Source of the DNA: Nitrospira sp.
Lineage (GTDB): Bacteria > Nitrospirota > Nitrospiria > Nitrospirales > Nitrospiraceae
Direction of reading: 5' to 3'
Assembly (NCBI GenBank): GCA_016788465.1
Contig: JAEURV010000141.1
Location: forward strand, 1-41,183
DNA: 41,183 bases
Shown: positions 8,225 through 15,653 of the stretch, piece after piece
Position numbering within the stretch: the stretch's first letter is position 1
Layout of the letters: each line of letters starts with the position of its first letter
Notes under the pieces: generated by a model
Seen by the model: the letters and a program-made list of their open reading frames with translations, nothing else
Told to the model about the DNA's origin: nothing
The model's database searches: none
Made by a program: the position numbers and the translations under genes

Positions 8225-8610
8225 CCGTTCTCTCTCCTCTCACCCGATAAATACGACTTATGTCAGGACAATACATTATCAATTAGACTAAGTACAGCAG
8301 ACAGGGTATCTTCCACCTACGCCTGCGGATAGATGTTCAAATTTTCTAGCTCATGGACCAGGATGTTTGCAGATGCTCATCGGTGGGTGTAAGGAGCGAT
8401 AGCTCCAGAGAGTGATGCTTCTGCTCATGATCAACCGATTGAGTCGATAGGACGAGTCATGGTATGACAAGCTCCAGCTGCAGTCTGGGTAAGTACTCGC
8501 AGTGGTCTGGATGGCCGTCGAGCATGAGGAGCCGGACCGAGCATGATGGAGTGAGTAGTCCAGGGGTGGGCATAAACACACACATCAATGTGTGCAGAGA
8601 GGAGGATGTG
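8225..8610. promoter_or_regulatory. Divergent oxyR / peroxidase control region
   Basis: A 386-base gap. The stretch nearest oxyR (about 8245-8300) is A+T-rich with imperfect short dyads and is the natural place for LysR binding. I could not fit a full four-half-site OxyR sequence. The rest is unremarkable up to the inverted repeat at 8579-8594. Confidence 0.4.
8579..8594 (+). promoter_or_regulatory. Inverted repeat CACACAT-CA-ATGTGTG at the peroxidase start site
   Basis: A 7-bp perfect dyad with a two-base centre, ending two bases before the AGAGGAGG ribosome binding site of the gene at 8611. It could be an operator. As RNA, the stem would need a slightly larger loop and could hinder ribosome access. 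Confidence 0.4.
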
Positions 8611-9693
8611 ATGACGCAGAAGAAGATATTGAGAAACGGATTGGTGACAGGGACTTTGGCCTTCGGACTAGTGCTGGCCATGCCGCTCGTCCCTTTGACC
8701 GGAGAAGGCGGACAGGGGCACGGGGCGTTTGCAGGAGAGCCTGTGACCTTGCCGACGATCACGGGATTGGAGGATCCGAATACCTATGTCCCGGCGGACA
8801 ACCCGCTCACGAAAGAGAAGATTGAATTAGGACGGGCCCTTTTCTTCGATAAGCGCATGTCAAAGGATAATACGATTGCGTGCGCCAGTTGTCATATGGC
8901 GAAAAAAGGATTCGGGGATGGGATGCCGGTGTCGACCGGAATCAAGGGCCAAAAGGGTGGCCGGAGTGCGCCTGTGTCGTTCAATCGCGTGTATAGCAAG
9001 GCTCAGTTCTGGGATGGCCGAGCAGCGACACTGGAGGATCAGTCCATCGGGCCGTTTGCCAACCCGATCGAACACGGGTTCGCCAGCCATGATGAAATGG
9101 TTGCGAAAATGAAGAAGATGCCTGGTTATCGGAAGCTCTTTCAAGAGGTCTTTGGCGGAGAGATTACGATTCAGGATGTCGGACGAGCCGTTGCCAGCTT
9201 TCAGCGAACGATACTCTCTGGGAACAGCGCGGTGGACAAGTACGACCTCGGTGGAGATCAGAATGCTTTGAGCGATTCCGCCAAGCGTGGACTTGAACTG
9301 TTCCGCGGGAAAGCGCGTTGTACGCGGTGCCATTCCGGGTTCAACTTTACAGATGAGAAGTTCCACAATCTAGGAATTGGTTGGGACGACAATAAGGTCG
9401 ATCTGGGCCGATATATGGAGACGAAAAATCCAGAGGATATCGGGGCTTTTAAGACACCGACGTTGCGCGAAATTGCGCGGACCGCACCTTATATGCATGA
9501 TGGGCGGTTCAAGACTTTGGAAGAAGTGGTGAAGTTCTACAACCAAGGTGGGGTAAAGAACCCACATCAGGACAACACGATCATTCCGCTGGAAATGACG
9601 GATGAGGAGCAACAGGATTTGGTGGCCATGCTCAAGTCGCTTAATGGCGAGGGATGGCAGCATGTTTCCCCGCCGAAGTCGTTTCCAAAATAA
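8611..9693 (+). CDS. Dihaem cytochrome c peroxidase (CcpA/MauG family)
   Basis: Reduces H2O2 to water in the periplasm with electrons from small cytochromes. The frame is open from 8464, but ATG 8611 has AGAGAGGAGG upstream and gives a proper signal peptide (MTQKKILRNG then a hydrophobic stretch to about residue 30, cut near AFAGE). Two haem c sites are seen: CASCH (91-95) and CTRCH (237-241). The linker carries WDGRA and NPIEHG near 134-155, and the C-terminal half has TLREIARTAPYMHDGRF, both typical of the family. It is divergent from oxyR and followed by a strong terminator. Confidence 0.94.
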   Translation: MTQKKILRNGLVTGTLAFGLVLAMPLVPLTGEGGQGHGAFAGEPVTLPTITGLEDPNTYVPADNPLTKEKIELGRALFFDKRMSKDNTIACASCHMAKKGFGDGMPVSTGIKGQKGGRSAPVSFNRVYSKAQFWDGRAATLEDQSIGPFANPIEHGFASHDEMVAKMKKMPGYRKLFQEVFGGEITIQDVGRAVASFQRTILSGNSAVDKYDLGGDQNALSDSAKRGLELFRGKARCTRCHSGFNFTDEKFHNLGIGWDDNKVDLGRYMETKNPEDIGAFKTPTLREIARTAPYMHDGRFKTLEEVVKFYNQGGVKNPHQDNTIIPLEMTDEEQQDLVAMLKSLNGEGWQHVSPPKSFPK

Positions 9694-9725
9694 TCTGAAC
9701 TGGTTACGAGGATAATGAGCTAGGG

Positions 9726-9757
9726 AAAGGGCCATCGCAAGATGGCCCTTTTCTTTT
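9726..9757. terminator. Rho-independent terminator, bidirectional
   Basis: AAAGGGCCATC (9726-9736), the tetraloop GCAA, then GATGGCCCTTT (9741-9751) and TTCTTTT. The 11-bp stem carries T-runs on one side and A's on the other, so it can end both the peroxidase transcript and the facing mscS transcript, whose stop codon overlaps it. Confidence 0.92.
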
Positions 9758-10604
9758 AGATTTGAGGCACGGGCTTGGAATTGCTCATGTGGAGAAGATA
9801 GCGACGGAGGATGGCTTGCTCAATGCGGGAGCGCCCTCGATCTGGGGCCGGGAATCGCAGCACTAGATGAATTTTCCCGGATTCCGGCAGTTGAATGGTG
9901 ATACGCGGCTCCGGGGAAGGGGCCTCCAGCAGATTTGCTTGTTCTAAAAGCTTCATTTGCCGGGCTGCTTCTTCCATGAACGGCGCACATTCGAGTTTTG
10001 CGGCCTCCAAGAGTACGCGCTCTGATCGCTGCCACTCGTCGTCGTGCTTAATCGGCACGACGACCGTATACAGCCCGTACTCCTGTTCGGGGTTTTCTTT
10101 CATCAATGGGTTCGTGAAGAGCAGGCTGTTGGGGAACACGGTCACACGTCCGGTATACAGATGCGCAGATTGCCCAGGGCCGATTTCCAATAACTTCGTA
10201 GCGAACATATCGTGGTCCAGTACTACCCCGCGGTGGCCCGCGATCTGAATTCGATCGCCGACGGCGTAGACCTTGCCACCAACCCGAAGGGCCGCACCGC
10301 TCCAACAGAGAATCAGCTCTTTGGTCGCCAGGACCATAGCAGCGGCCAGAGCGACCAGTGATACTGCAAAAGCCTGCAGTTCGTGCGCCCAGATCATGAC
10401 CAGGCCAATGAGGAAGGCAAAAGCGGCGGAATTTCTGGTCGTCACCACCCATCGACGCTTCGATTCCATCGAGAGTGTGGGGTTCCCGGCGATCCATCGC
10501 ACGATCAGCGTTCTAGCAGCAATCAAGGTCAGCAGTAGGACCAGCGATTTCAAGCTGTCCAGCGCCACCACGCTGTCGACGGGGAACCATTGGTTCTGGG
10601 GCAC
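9756..10604 (-). CDS. MscS-family mechanosensitive ion channel
   Basis: The 282-residue membrane protein has hydrophobic segments near residues 18-36, 57-75 and 78-105. The last one (FAVSLVALAAAMVLATKELILCWSG) is in the place of the pore-lining TM3. A beta domain follows (YAVGDRIQIAGHRGVVLD, then VTVFPNSLLFTNPLM), the standard MscS core. The C-terminal cytoplasmic domain is at 170-282. It is expected to relieve hypo-osmotic stress or move small ions. Start is GTG 10604 behind AGAGGA, nine bases after the stop of the lipoprotein gene, so the two are probably co-transcribed. Confidence 0.85.
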   Translation of the reverse strand: MPQNQWFPVDSVVALDSLKSLVLLLTLIAARTLIVRWIAGNPTLSMESKRRWVVTTRNSAAFAFLIGLVMIWAHELQAFAVSLVALAAAMVLATKELILCWSGAALRVGGKVYAVGDRIQIAGHRGVVLDHDMFATKLLEIGPGQSAHLYTGRVTVFPNSLLFTNPLMKENPEQEYGLYTVVVPIKHDDEWQRSERVLLEAAKLECAPFMEEAARQMKLLEQANLLEAPSPEPRITIQLPESGKIHLVLRFPAPDRGRSRIEQAILRRYLLHMSNSKPVPQI

Positions 10605-10613
10605 GGGTGTCCT

Positions 10614-11060
10614 CTATTTGGCGGTCAGTGTCTCACGGGTACCAGGAACGCACTCTTCGCGATTCCAGGTCTTCAGAGTCTTCTCTTCGGAGAAGGTCAA
10701 GGTATAACGGTAACAGTAGAGCGTTGGCTTGGCGGACTCCGCTCCTTTGCCCATCATGCTGCTGATTGAATTGGAGGCGTCACCGAGCATGGAGGACCTC
10801 CATGAAGTCAAATCCTGCTCGCTGAGTGGGAAGCGATAGGTCCAAAGGCTGTCTCCCCCAAGCGCAGGTGTCTTCGCGGTGTGTGGAGGGCCAAGCCGTT
10901 CACGAATGTCTTCCTGTGTCAGCCGGCCAACGCCTTTTTTGAGATACGTGTCACGCCATGGGCCGCCACATCCAGACATACTCATCACGAAGGTGATGAC
11001 GAGGGTCCATAGGAAGAGATAGGAACCGGTATTGTTGATGGAAAACGTCGAACCAGGCAT
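10614..11060 (-). CDS. Putative outer-membrane lipoprotein
   Basis: The frame is open from 11141, but Met 11060 places a hydrophobic segment (SYLFLWTLVITFVMSMSGC) at the start, with lipobox MSGC near residues 28-31. That predicts lipid modification of this Cys. The mature part holds GRLTQEDIRERLGPPH, which recalls small lipoproteins of the SmpA/BamE kind, where this stretch is followed by a short beta-sheet; here WTYRFPL and CYRYTLTF could supply it. That assignment is tentative. It is the first gene of a pair with mscS. Confidence 0.6.
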   Translation of the reverse strand: MPGSTFSINNTGSYLFLWTLVITFVMSMSGCGGPWRDTYLKKGVGRLTQEDIRERLGPPHTAKTPALGGDSLWTYRFPLSEQDLTSWRSSMLGDASNSISSMMGKGAESAKPTLYCYRYTLTFSEEKTLKTWNREECVPGTRETLTAK

Positions 11061-11203
11061 GCTGGGGCCTACGCTACACCGGACGGTTGCCAAGTGCAAC
11101 TCTCTTGGAATCTTCTGTGCAGGATCAATCTTGAGGGGCACACATCGCTAGTAGACTGGATTTATCGACGGCTTTTCGGTACCTTACTCCGCGAAGGGAA
11201 GCA

Positions 11204-12163
11204 ATGAGCGCACTACGAATTCTTACCGTGTTCCTCGCTGGGTGTGGTTTTCTGCTTCTGCCTGATCAATTTACTACGGCGACTGAAAGCCGGGCCATGA
11301 AGCGAGATGTTCCGTCATTGATCTTTTTAAAGCCAGAGATGCATCTCACGCAGGGAAAACCACAGGATGTCAATGGCGGGAACAGCGAAATCAAACTCGG
11401 AGACAAAGGGAGGTCTTCAACCACGAGACCTACCACCTCCTTCCCCGAACTGCATGGGAGGGATGGAGCACCAATGATGCTGGTGCCGGCTGGAGAATTT
11501 ATCATGGGAAGCGATAGGGGAGATGAAGATGAAGCTCCTATCCACCGGGTGTATCTGAATGCATTTTACATCGATAAGTTTGAAGTGACGAATGCCCGGT
11601 TTGCGAAGTATGTCGAAGCGATCCAAAGTGAGCCGCCGTGGGGATTTTCTGATAAGGACACCCCGGTCGTCCATGCCGATCGTCCGGTGCGCTGGGTGAG
11701 TTGGATGGATGCGATGGGGTACTGTCTTTGGGTCGGAAAACGGCTTCCCACGGAAGCGGAGTGGGAAAAAGCTGCGCGTGGGACGGATGAGCGTGTGTAT
11801 CCGTGGGGAAACGATCCGCCGACTCCGGTGCATGCCGTCTATGGGCTCAAGGAAGGTGGTGCGGAGACGGTATCGGTCATCGGCAATCACCATATGGGGC
11901 AGAGTCCATACGGAGTCCAGGACTTGGCCGGTAATCTCTACGAATGGGTGATGGATTGGTACGCGGAAGATTTTTATTCCAGCTTTATCAATAGCCCTGC
12001 CATCAACCCCCGTGGTCCGAGCGAAGGGACGGCAAAAGTCCAGCGGGGCGGATCATACATCAACACTCCCTATCGGCTGCGATCATCGTTTCGCACCAAA
12101 GGGGATCCGACTGAACAGGATCCGAACGTCGGTTTCCGTTGCGCGCAGAGTATTCCCAAGTAG
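11204..12163 (+). CDS. Formylglycine-generating-enzyme-like (SUMF1/FGE-sulfatase domain) exported protein
   Basis: The 319-residue protein starts at ATG 11204 behind GAAGGGAAG. Residues 1-28 form a signal peptide, then a low-complexity stretch to about 80. The FGE-sulfatase fold runs from MMLVPAGEFIMGSDRGDEDE (about 90) through FEVTNARFAKYV, PVRWVSWMDAMGYCLWVGKRLPTEAEWEKAARG and VQDLAGNLYEWVMDWY to GFRCAQS. The two cysteines that bind copper in true formylglycine-generating enzymes, normally after RGGS, are absent (RGGSYINTPYRLRSSFR). It is therefore probably a binding or structural member, not a sulfatase activator. Confidence 0.85.
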   Translation: MSALRILTVFLAGCGFLLLPDQFTTATESRAMKRDVPSLIFLKPEMHLTQGKPQDVNGGNSEIKLGDKGRSSTTRPTTSFPELHGRDGAPMMLVPAGEFIMGSDRGDEDEAPIHRVYLNAFYIDKFEVTNARFAKYVEAIQSEPPWGFSDKDTPVVHADRPVRWVSWMDAMGYCLWVGKRLPTEAEWEKAARGTDERVYPWGNDPPTPVHAVYGLKEGGAETVSVIGNHHMGQSPYGVQDLAGNLYEWVMDWYAEDFYSSFINSPAINPRGPSEGTAKVQRGGSYINTPYRLRSSFRTKGDPTEQDPNVGFRCAQSIPK

Positions 12164-12255
12164 CCCACGCCTCGAACCGTCCTGATTGCTCAGCAGCATA
12201 TCGTGTGGAATTGTCACGCTAGGACTCTGTGATCACGACCACAAAGGAGGGGCCT

Positions 12256-13074
12256 TTGAAGCGATATCGGGTGAAGCCGGGTGGCAAGCTCTCATTGAAG
12301 CGGTACGATCCGGATGACACCGGGGACTATAAGAAAAACGATCAAGGCAAGGAAAAGGCTAAAGCGGAGACAGCCAAACTCATTGCCGTCCTGGATGGCT
12401 TACAAGAACGATTGTACGCCAACGCGACTCGATCCCTCCTCATTGTGCTGCAGGGAATGGATACAAGTGGAAAGGACGGAACCATCAAGAGTGTGATGTC
12501 CGGAGTGAATCCGCAGGGCTGTAAGGTGGTGGCGTTCAAGGCGCCGTCCAAGGATGAATTGGCTCACGATTTTCTCTGGCGCGTGCATCGAGAGGCCCCT
12601 CCCAAGGGCTACATCGGAATATTTAATCGCTCCCACTACGAAGACGTCTTGATTACTCGGGTGCATGGATGGGTCTCTGAGAAAGTGGCCAAGCATCGCT
12701 TCGAGCAAATCAAGGAATTCGAGGAGCTGCTGACCGAAAGCGGCACGGCTGTACTCAAGTTTTTCCTCCATATCTCGAAGGACGAACAGAAAGAGAGGCT
12801 CGAAGCCCGTATTGCCGATCCGGAGAAGCGCTGGAAGTGGAATTCGGGGGACCTAGAGGAACGCAAGTTGTGGGATGACTATCAGCGAGCGTTTGAGGAC
12901 GTCATTTTGGCCACGAGCACCGACTGCGCCCCTTGGTATATCGTTCCGGCCAATCGGAAATGGTATCGCAACCTTGTGGTCGCCGATCGCATCGTGAATG
13001 TATTGGAGGATATGAAACTCAAGACGCCTCCAGCGCCGAATGGCGTGGACTTCTCTAAGCTCAGGATTCTGTAG
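12256..13074 (+). CDS. ppk2: Polyphosphate kinase 2, probably class III
   Basis: Transfers phosphate from polyphosphate to nucleotides (AMP and/or ADP). Motifs are the Walker A-like GMDTSGKDGT, FNRSHYEDVL (Walker B region) and the lid DPEKRWKWNSGDLEER. The N-terminus KRYRVKPGGKLSLKRYDPDD and the overall pattern resemble the Meiothermus ruber class III enzyme. The frame is open from GTG 12229, but TTG 12256 follows AAGGAGGGG and matches the family start, so it is preferred (272 residues). It is cytoplasmic and stands alone downstream of the FGE-like gene. The substrate class is inference. Confidence 0.9.
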   Translation: MKRYRVKPGGKLSLKRYDPDDTGDYKKNDQGKEKAKAETAKLIAVLDGLQERLYANATRSLLIVLQGMDTSGKDGTIKSVMSGVNPQGCKVVAFKAPSKDELAHDFLWRVHREAPPKGYIGIFNRSHYEDVLITRVHGWVSEKVAKHRFEQIKEFEELLTESGTAVLKFFLHISKDEQKERLEARIADPEKRWKWNSGDLEERKLWDDYQRAFEDVILATSTDCAPWYIVPANRKWYRNLVVADRIVNVLEDMKLKTPPAPNGVDFSKLRIL

Positions 13075-13203
13075 CGGCGTTCAGGGGCGCAGGTGGCAAG
13101 TTGAGTGGCGCAGAGTACGGCTGGTCGTACAGTGATGTACAAACTGGGGAGGAGTGTGGCGTAAACGTCACGCGGCTCCCTCTTGCTTACGCGGGAGTGT
13201 TCC

Positions 13204-13632
13204 TTGAGTTGGGTCGTGTTGACTTGGTGTTGCCGCCTCTTGGTCGGGGGAGTGCTTCTCGCCTCCGCCCTGGGGAAGTCGCTCGATCTGAGGGGATTCG
13301 TTGACGTGTTGGTCACCTATCGTCTGTTCCCAGACTGGTCTCTCTGGTTCCTGGCATTTGGGATCACGGGCATCGAGTGGGGGCTGACCACGTGGATTCT
13401 TGTCGGATGGCAATTGCCGACGGGAGCACTGCTGGCGATGATGTTGAACGGTCTCTACGCCATGGGACTCATCCTCACGCTCCTTCGCGGCATTGACCTT
13501 CCAAACTGTGGATGCTACGGCGTATTTTTCCCCCAACCCTTGCGCTGGTATTCACCTCTTGAAGATCTCGCACTGGTTGGCCTCGGTTATGTCCTGTATG
13601 TAAGCGCAAAGAAGGGGCGAGACAACTCTTGA
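13204..13632 (+). CDS. MauE/DoxX-type membrane protein
   Basis: The 142-residue protein has four hydrophobic segments (about residues 6-25, 43-60, 64-90 and 118-136). A loop with LPNCGCYGVFFPQPL lies between the third and fourth. That CGC motif and the layout fit the MauE/DoxX redox-associated membrane family, whose members help make disulfides or feed electrons to quinones. TTG 13204 is chosen over TTG 13183 because GGGAG lies 7 bases upstream. No partner thioredoxin-like gene is adjacent, so its role here is unknown. Confidence 0.72.
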   Translation: MSWVVLTWCCRLLVGGVLLASALGKSLDLRGFVDVLVTYRLFPDWSLWFLAFGITGIEWGLTTWILVGWQLPTGALLAMMLNGLYAMGLILTLLRGIDLPNCGCYGVFFPQPLRWYSPLEDLALVGLGYVLYVSAKKGRDNS

Positions 13633-13759
13633 CAAGGTTTTCTAATAGGCGTAGGGAAGAAAGTGCGGCCCATCTATCAGTCGAAGTTCGAGGGATCGGG
13701 TAGACCGCGCGGATGCCATCCAGGTCTCTCGATGACTTCATTAAGAGAGGAGGGTGGAG

Positions 13760-13831
13760 ATGGACGACACAACGCCACCTGGCCCATCAGGCCCACCGAT
13801 GCCGGAGTGGGTTTCTCATCGGTTCTGCTGA
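13760..13831 (+). CDS. Micro-ORF, 23 residues, possibly the front half of a broken gene
   Basis: ATG 13760 follows GAGAGGAGGGTGG, one of the best ribosome binding sites in the window. The peptide is proline-rich (MDDTTPPGPSGPPMPEW, then VSHRFC). It ends at TGA 13831. In another frame, translation would continue to 13899 as LLTDFFAGRAIEAQGVLHEK, which has a protein-like look. So either this is a true micro-ORF or one indel has split a gene of about 50 codons. Confidence 0.4.
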   Translation: MDDTTPPGPSGPPMPEWVSHRFC

Positions 13832-14046
13832 CCGACTTCTTCGCGGGGCGTGCCATTGAGGCACAAGGTGTCCTTCACGAGAAGGCCAACACCCATTGAG
13901 CGGAGAAATCTTCGGGGGCAGCAAGCAGGAAATCGCCAGGGAGTGAGGAGGTCTTCCCTGGTAGGAAACCCAAGGATCCCAACTATCGCGTGGGTCTTGT
14001 GGGCCGTGACAAAACAGAATAATGTCGGCGTCCTAAGCGCCAAGTC

Positions 14047-14092
14047 ACGGGCGGCCTCCCACCTCAGTGCAAGGTCGCCCGTTCTTTTTTTT
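14047..14092 (+). terminator. Rho-independent terminator
   Basis: ACGGGCGGCC (14047-14056) pairs with GGTCGCCCGT (14073-14082) across a 16-base loop with one mismatch, then TCTTTTTTTT. It ends whatever is transcribed from the 13633-14046 region, 90 bases before the ParB-like gene. Confidence 0.82.
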
Positions 14093-14182
14093 GAAACCTC
14101 ATCAGACACACATCTTAATCGACGCACACGATAGCCTCCAGTAGGCGGTTCTTTTTTCGGACAGCTGTCCGACCATGGTGCG

Positions 14183-15180
14183 ATGACTGAGAAGAGGCCC
14201 AAGAAATCACAGTCGTCCAAGAGGATCACGCGCCGCCGAAAACCAGTCGGAGTCTCTACTGGCTTGGCTGCTGGTGAGCTCCAGGTTGCGGCCCCACCTG
14301 GAGCTGTGGCTGAGGTTCATCAGCAGATAGAAACCGATGGAGGGAGAGTGCTCTCGGTTTACCGGGAACCGTATGGCGGACGTTGGCTGGTCTTGGCTGC
14401 CCTCCCGATCGAGTTAGTTGAGCCGACACCCTATCAGCGCAACATCTCCGACACGCATGTGCGAAAGCTGGAAGGGGTGATCGGCAAGATCGGGCGCTTT
14501 CTCGATCCCATCATCGCCGTTCGAATTGCACAGTCTGATTATGCGGTGAAATATTGGACACCGAACGGTAACCATCGCTTGTCTGCGATGCGGACCTTGA
14601 GAGCGAGGAGCATCATCGCCATCGTCGTTCCCGAGTCTTCAGTAGCCTATCAGATCCTCGCGTTGAATACGGAAAAGGCCCATACCCTTCGCGAGAAGGC
14701 GTTGGAAGTCATCCGCATGTATCGTGAACTCGCGCAACTCGATGGCGCAACGGAAGAGACCTATGCCCTGGAGTTCGAAGAGCCGGCGCTGATCACGCTG
14801 GGCCTCTGTTATGAAGAGCGGCCTCGATTCAGCGGCGGGGCCTATCATCCTGTGCTCAAGCGCATCGATAAATTTCTACAGAAGCCGTTCAGACTGCACT
14901 GAGCGTTCGTCTACAGCGTGCGAAGGCGGTATTGGAATTGGACGATCTGATCGTTAAACAAGTCGAGGCCCTCAAGGCGAAGGGACTAACCAGTCCCTAT
15001 CTGAAAGCCTTCGTCGTGGCCCGTGTGAATCCCCTTCGGTTCCGGCCTAAAGATGCTTCGCCCTTGTCGTTCAATGAGGCGCTCGACCGCATGACCCAGT
15101 CTGCCACTAAGTTCAACCCCGATAAGGTTAAGCTGGACGATCTGGCCAAATCAGGCGGAGCGCCTGAAGACACGGAGTAA
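14183..15180 (+). pseudogene. ParB-like nuclease-domain protein, split by a one-base frameshift
   Basis: The first part (14183-14902, 239 residues) has a ParB/sulfiredoxin-like N-terminal domain: PIELVEPTPYQRNISDTHVRKL, then YWTPNGNHRLSAMRTL, the equivalent of the ParB GERR box. It reads into a stop after KPFRLH. The other frame continues as KPFQTALSVRLQRAKAVLEL and on to 15180 (VEALKAKGLTSPYLKAFVVARVN), which looks like the true C-terminus. One missing C near 14888-14891 (TTCAG for TTCCAG) would restore a protein of about 331 residues. It may be a sequencing error or a real lesion. Its role in segregation is unproven; such orphan ParB-like proteins are common outside par operons. Confidence 0.8.
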
Positions 15181-15262
15181 CTGACGTCCCCTCTGTTCGT
15201 CTTGTTTCTACCGTAAACGCCCATTTACAATACCCTCTTGGTTCTACTTCTAAGGAGGACTT

Positions 15263-15613
15263 ATGGGCCTTGCTGATCATAAATGTGTTCCCTGTCGCGG
15301 CGGTGTCCCGCCGGTACCGAATGATCGTGCTCAAGCATTGTTAAAAGAACTGGGCCGGGGGTGGTCGCTGAATGGGCAGGGACATCTCGAACGACTCTTC
15401 ACGTTCCCAGATTTTGCGCAGGCGTTGGCGTTTGTAAACAAAGTAAGTGCCATTGCGGAGGCCGAAGGCCACCATCCCGATCTCTATCTCGCCTGGGGCA
15501 AGTGTAAAGTGGAGATTTGGACGCACAAGATCAACGGCCTGACAGAGAGCGATTTCTATCTGGCGGCCAAAGCGGATCGAGAATTCGAACCGTTTAGATC
15601 AACGACTGGCTAG
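15263..15613 (+). CDS. phhB: 4a-hydroxytetrahydrobiopterin dehydratase (pterin-4a-carbinolamine dehydratase)
   Basis: Recycles the pterin cofactor of aromatic hydroxylases by dehydrating 4a-hydroxy-tetrahydropterin. The 116-residue protein is of normal family length. The catalytic signature is clear: EAEGHHPDLYLAW with the two His, then VEIWTHKINGLTESD with the third His and the Asp. A short N-terminal CVPCRGG extension occurs in many homologues. ATG 15263 has TAAGGAGGA upstream. No aromatic hydroxylase is in the window, so it may act in another pterin pathway. Confidence 0.93.
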   Translation: MGLADHKCVPCRGGVPPVPNDRAQALLKELGRGWSLNGQGHLERLFTFPDFAQALAFVNKVSAIAEAEGHHPDLYLAWGKCKVEIWTHKINGLTESDFYLAAKADREFEPFRSTTG

Positions 15614-15653
15614 TCCCTACACAATTTTCTGCCATGAACTTATGAGGCATTGA

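Larger units (their letters stand above)
13633..14182. other. 550-base leader-like gap with hairpins and a terminator
   Basis: It contains a micro-ORF with a strong start site (13760-13831), a CCAGGGA/TCCCTGG hairpin near 13938-13960, and a strong terminator at 14047-14092. A terminator before the ParB-like gene and after unassigned transcribed-looking sequence suggests a small RNA or attenuated leader. No known RNA family (RNase P, tmRNA, 6S, common riboswitches) could be recognised. Confidence 0.5.

Noticed and set aside
13816-14229. 137-codon minus-strand frame upstream of the ParB-like gene
   Set aside because: It crosses the terminator hairpin and the ParB-like start, and has no ribosome binding site and no recognisable motif.
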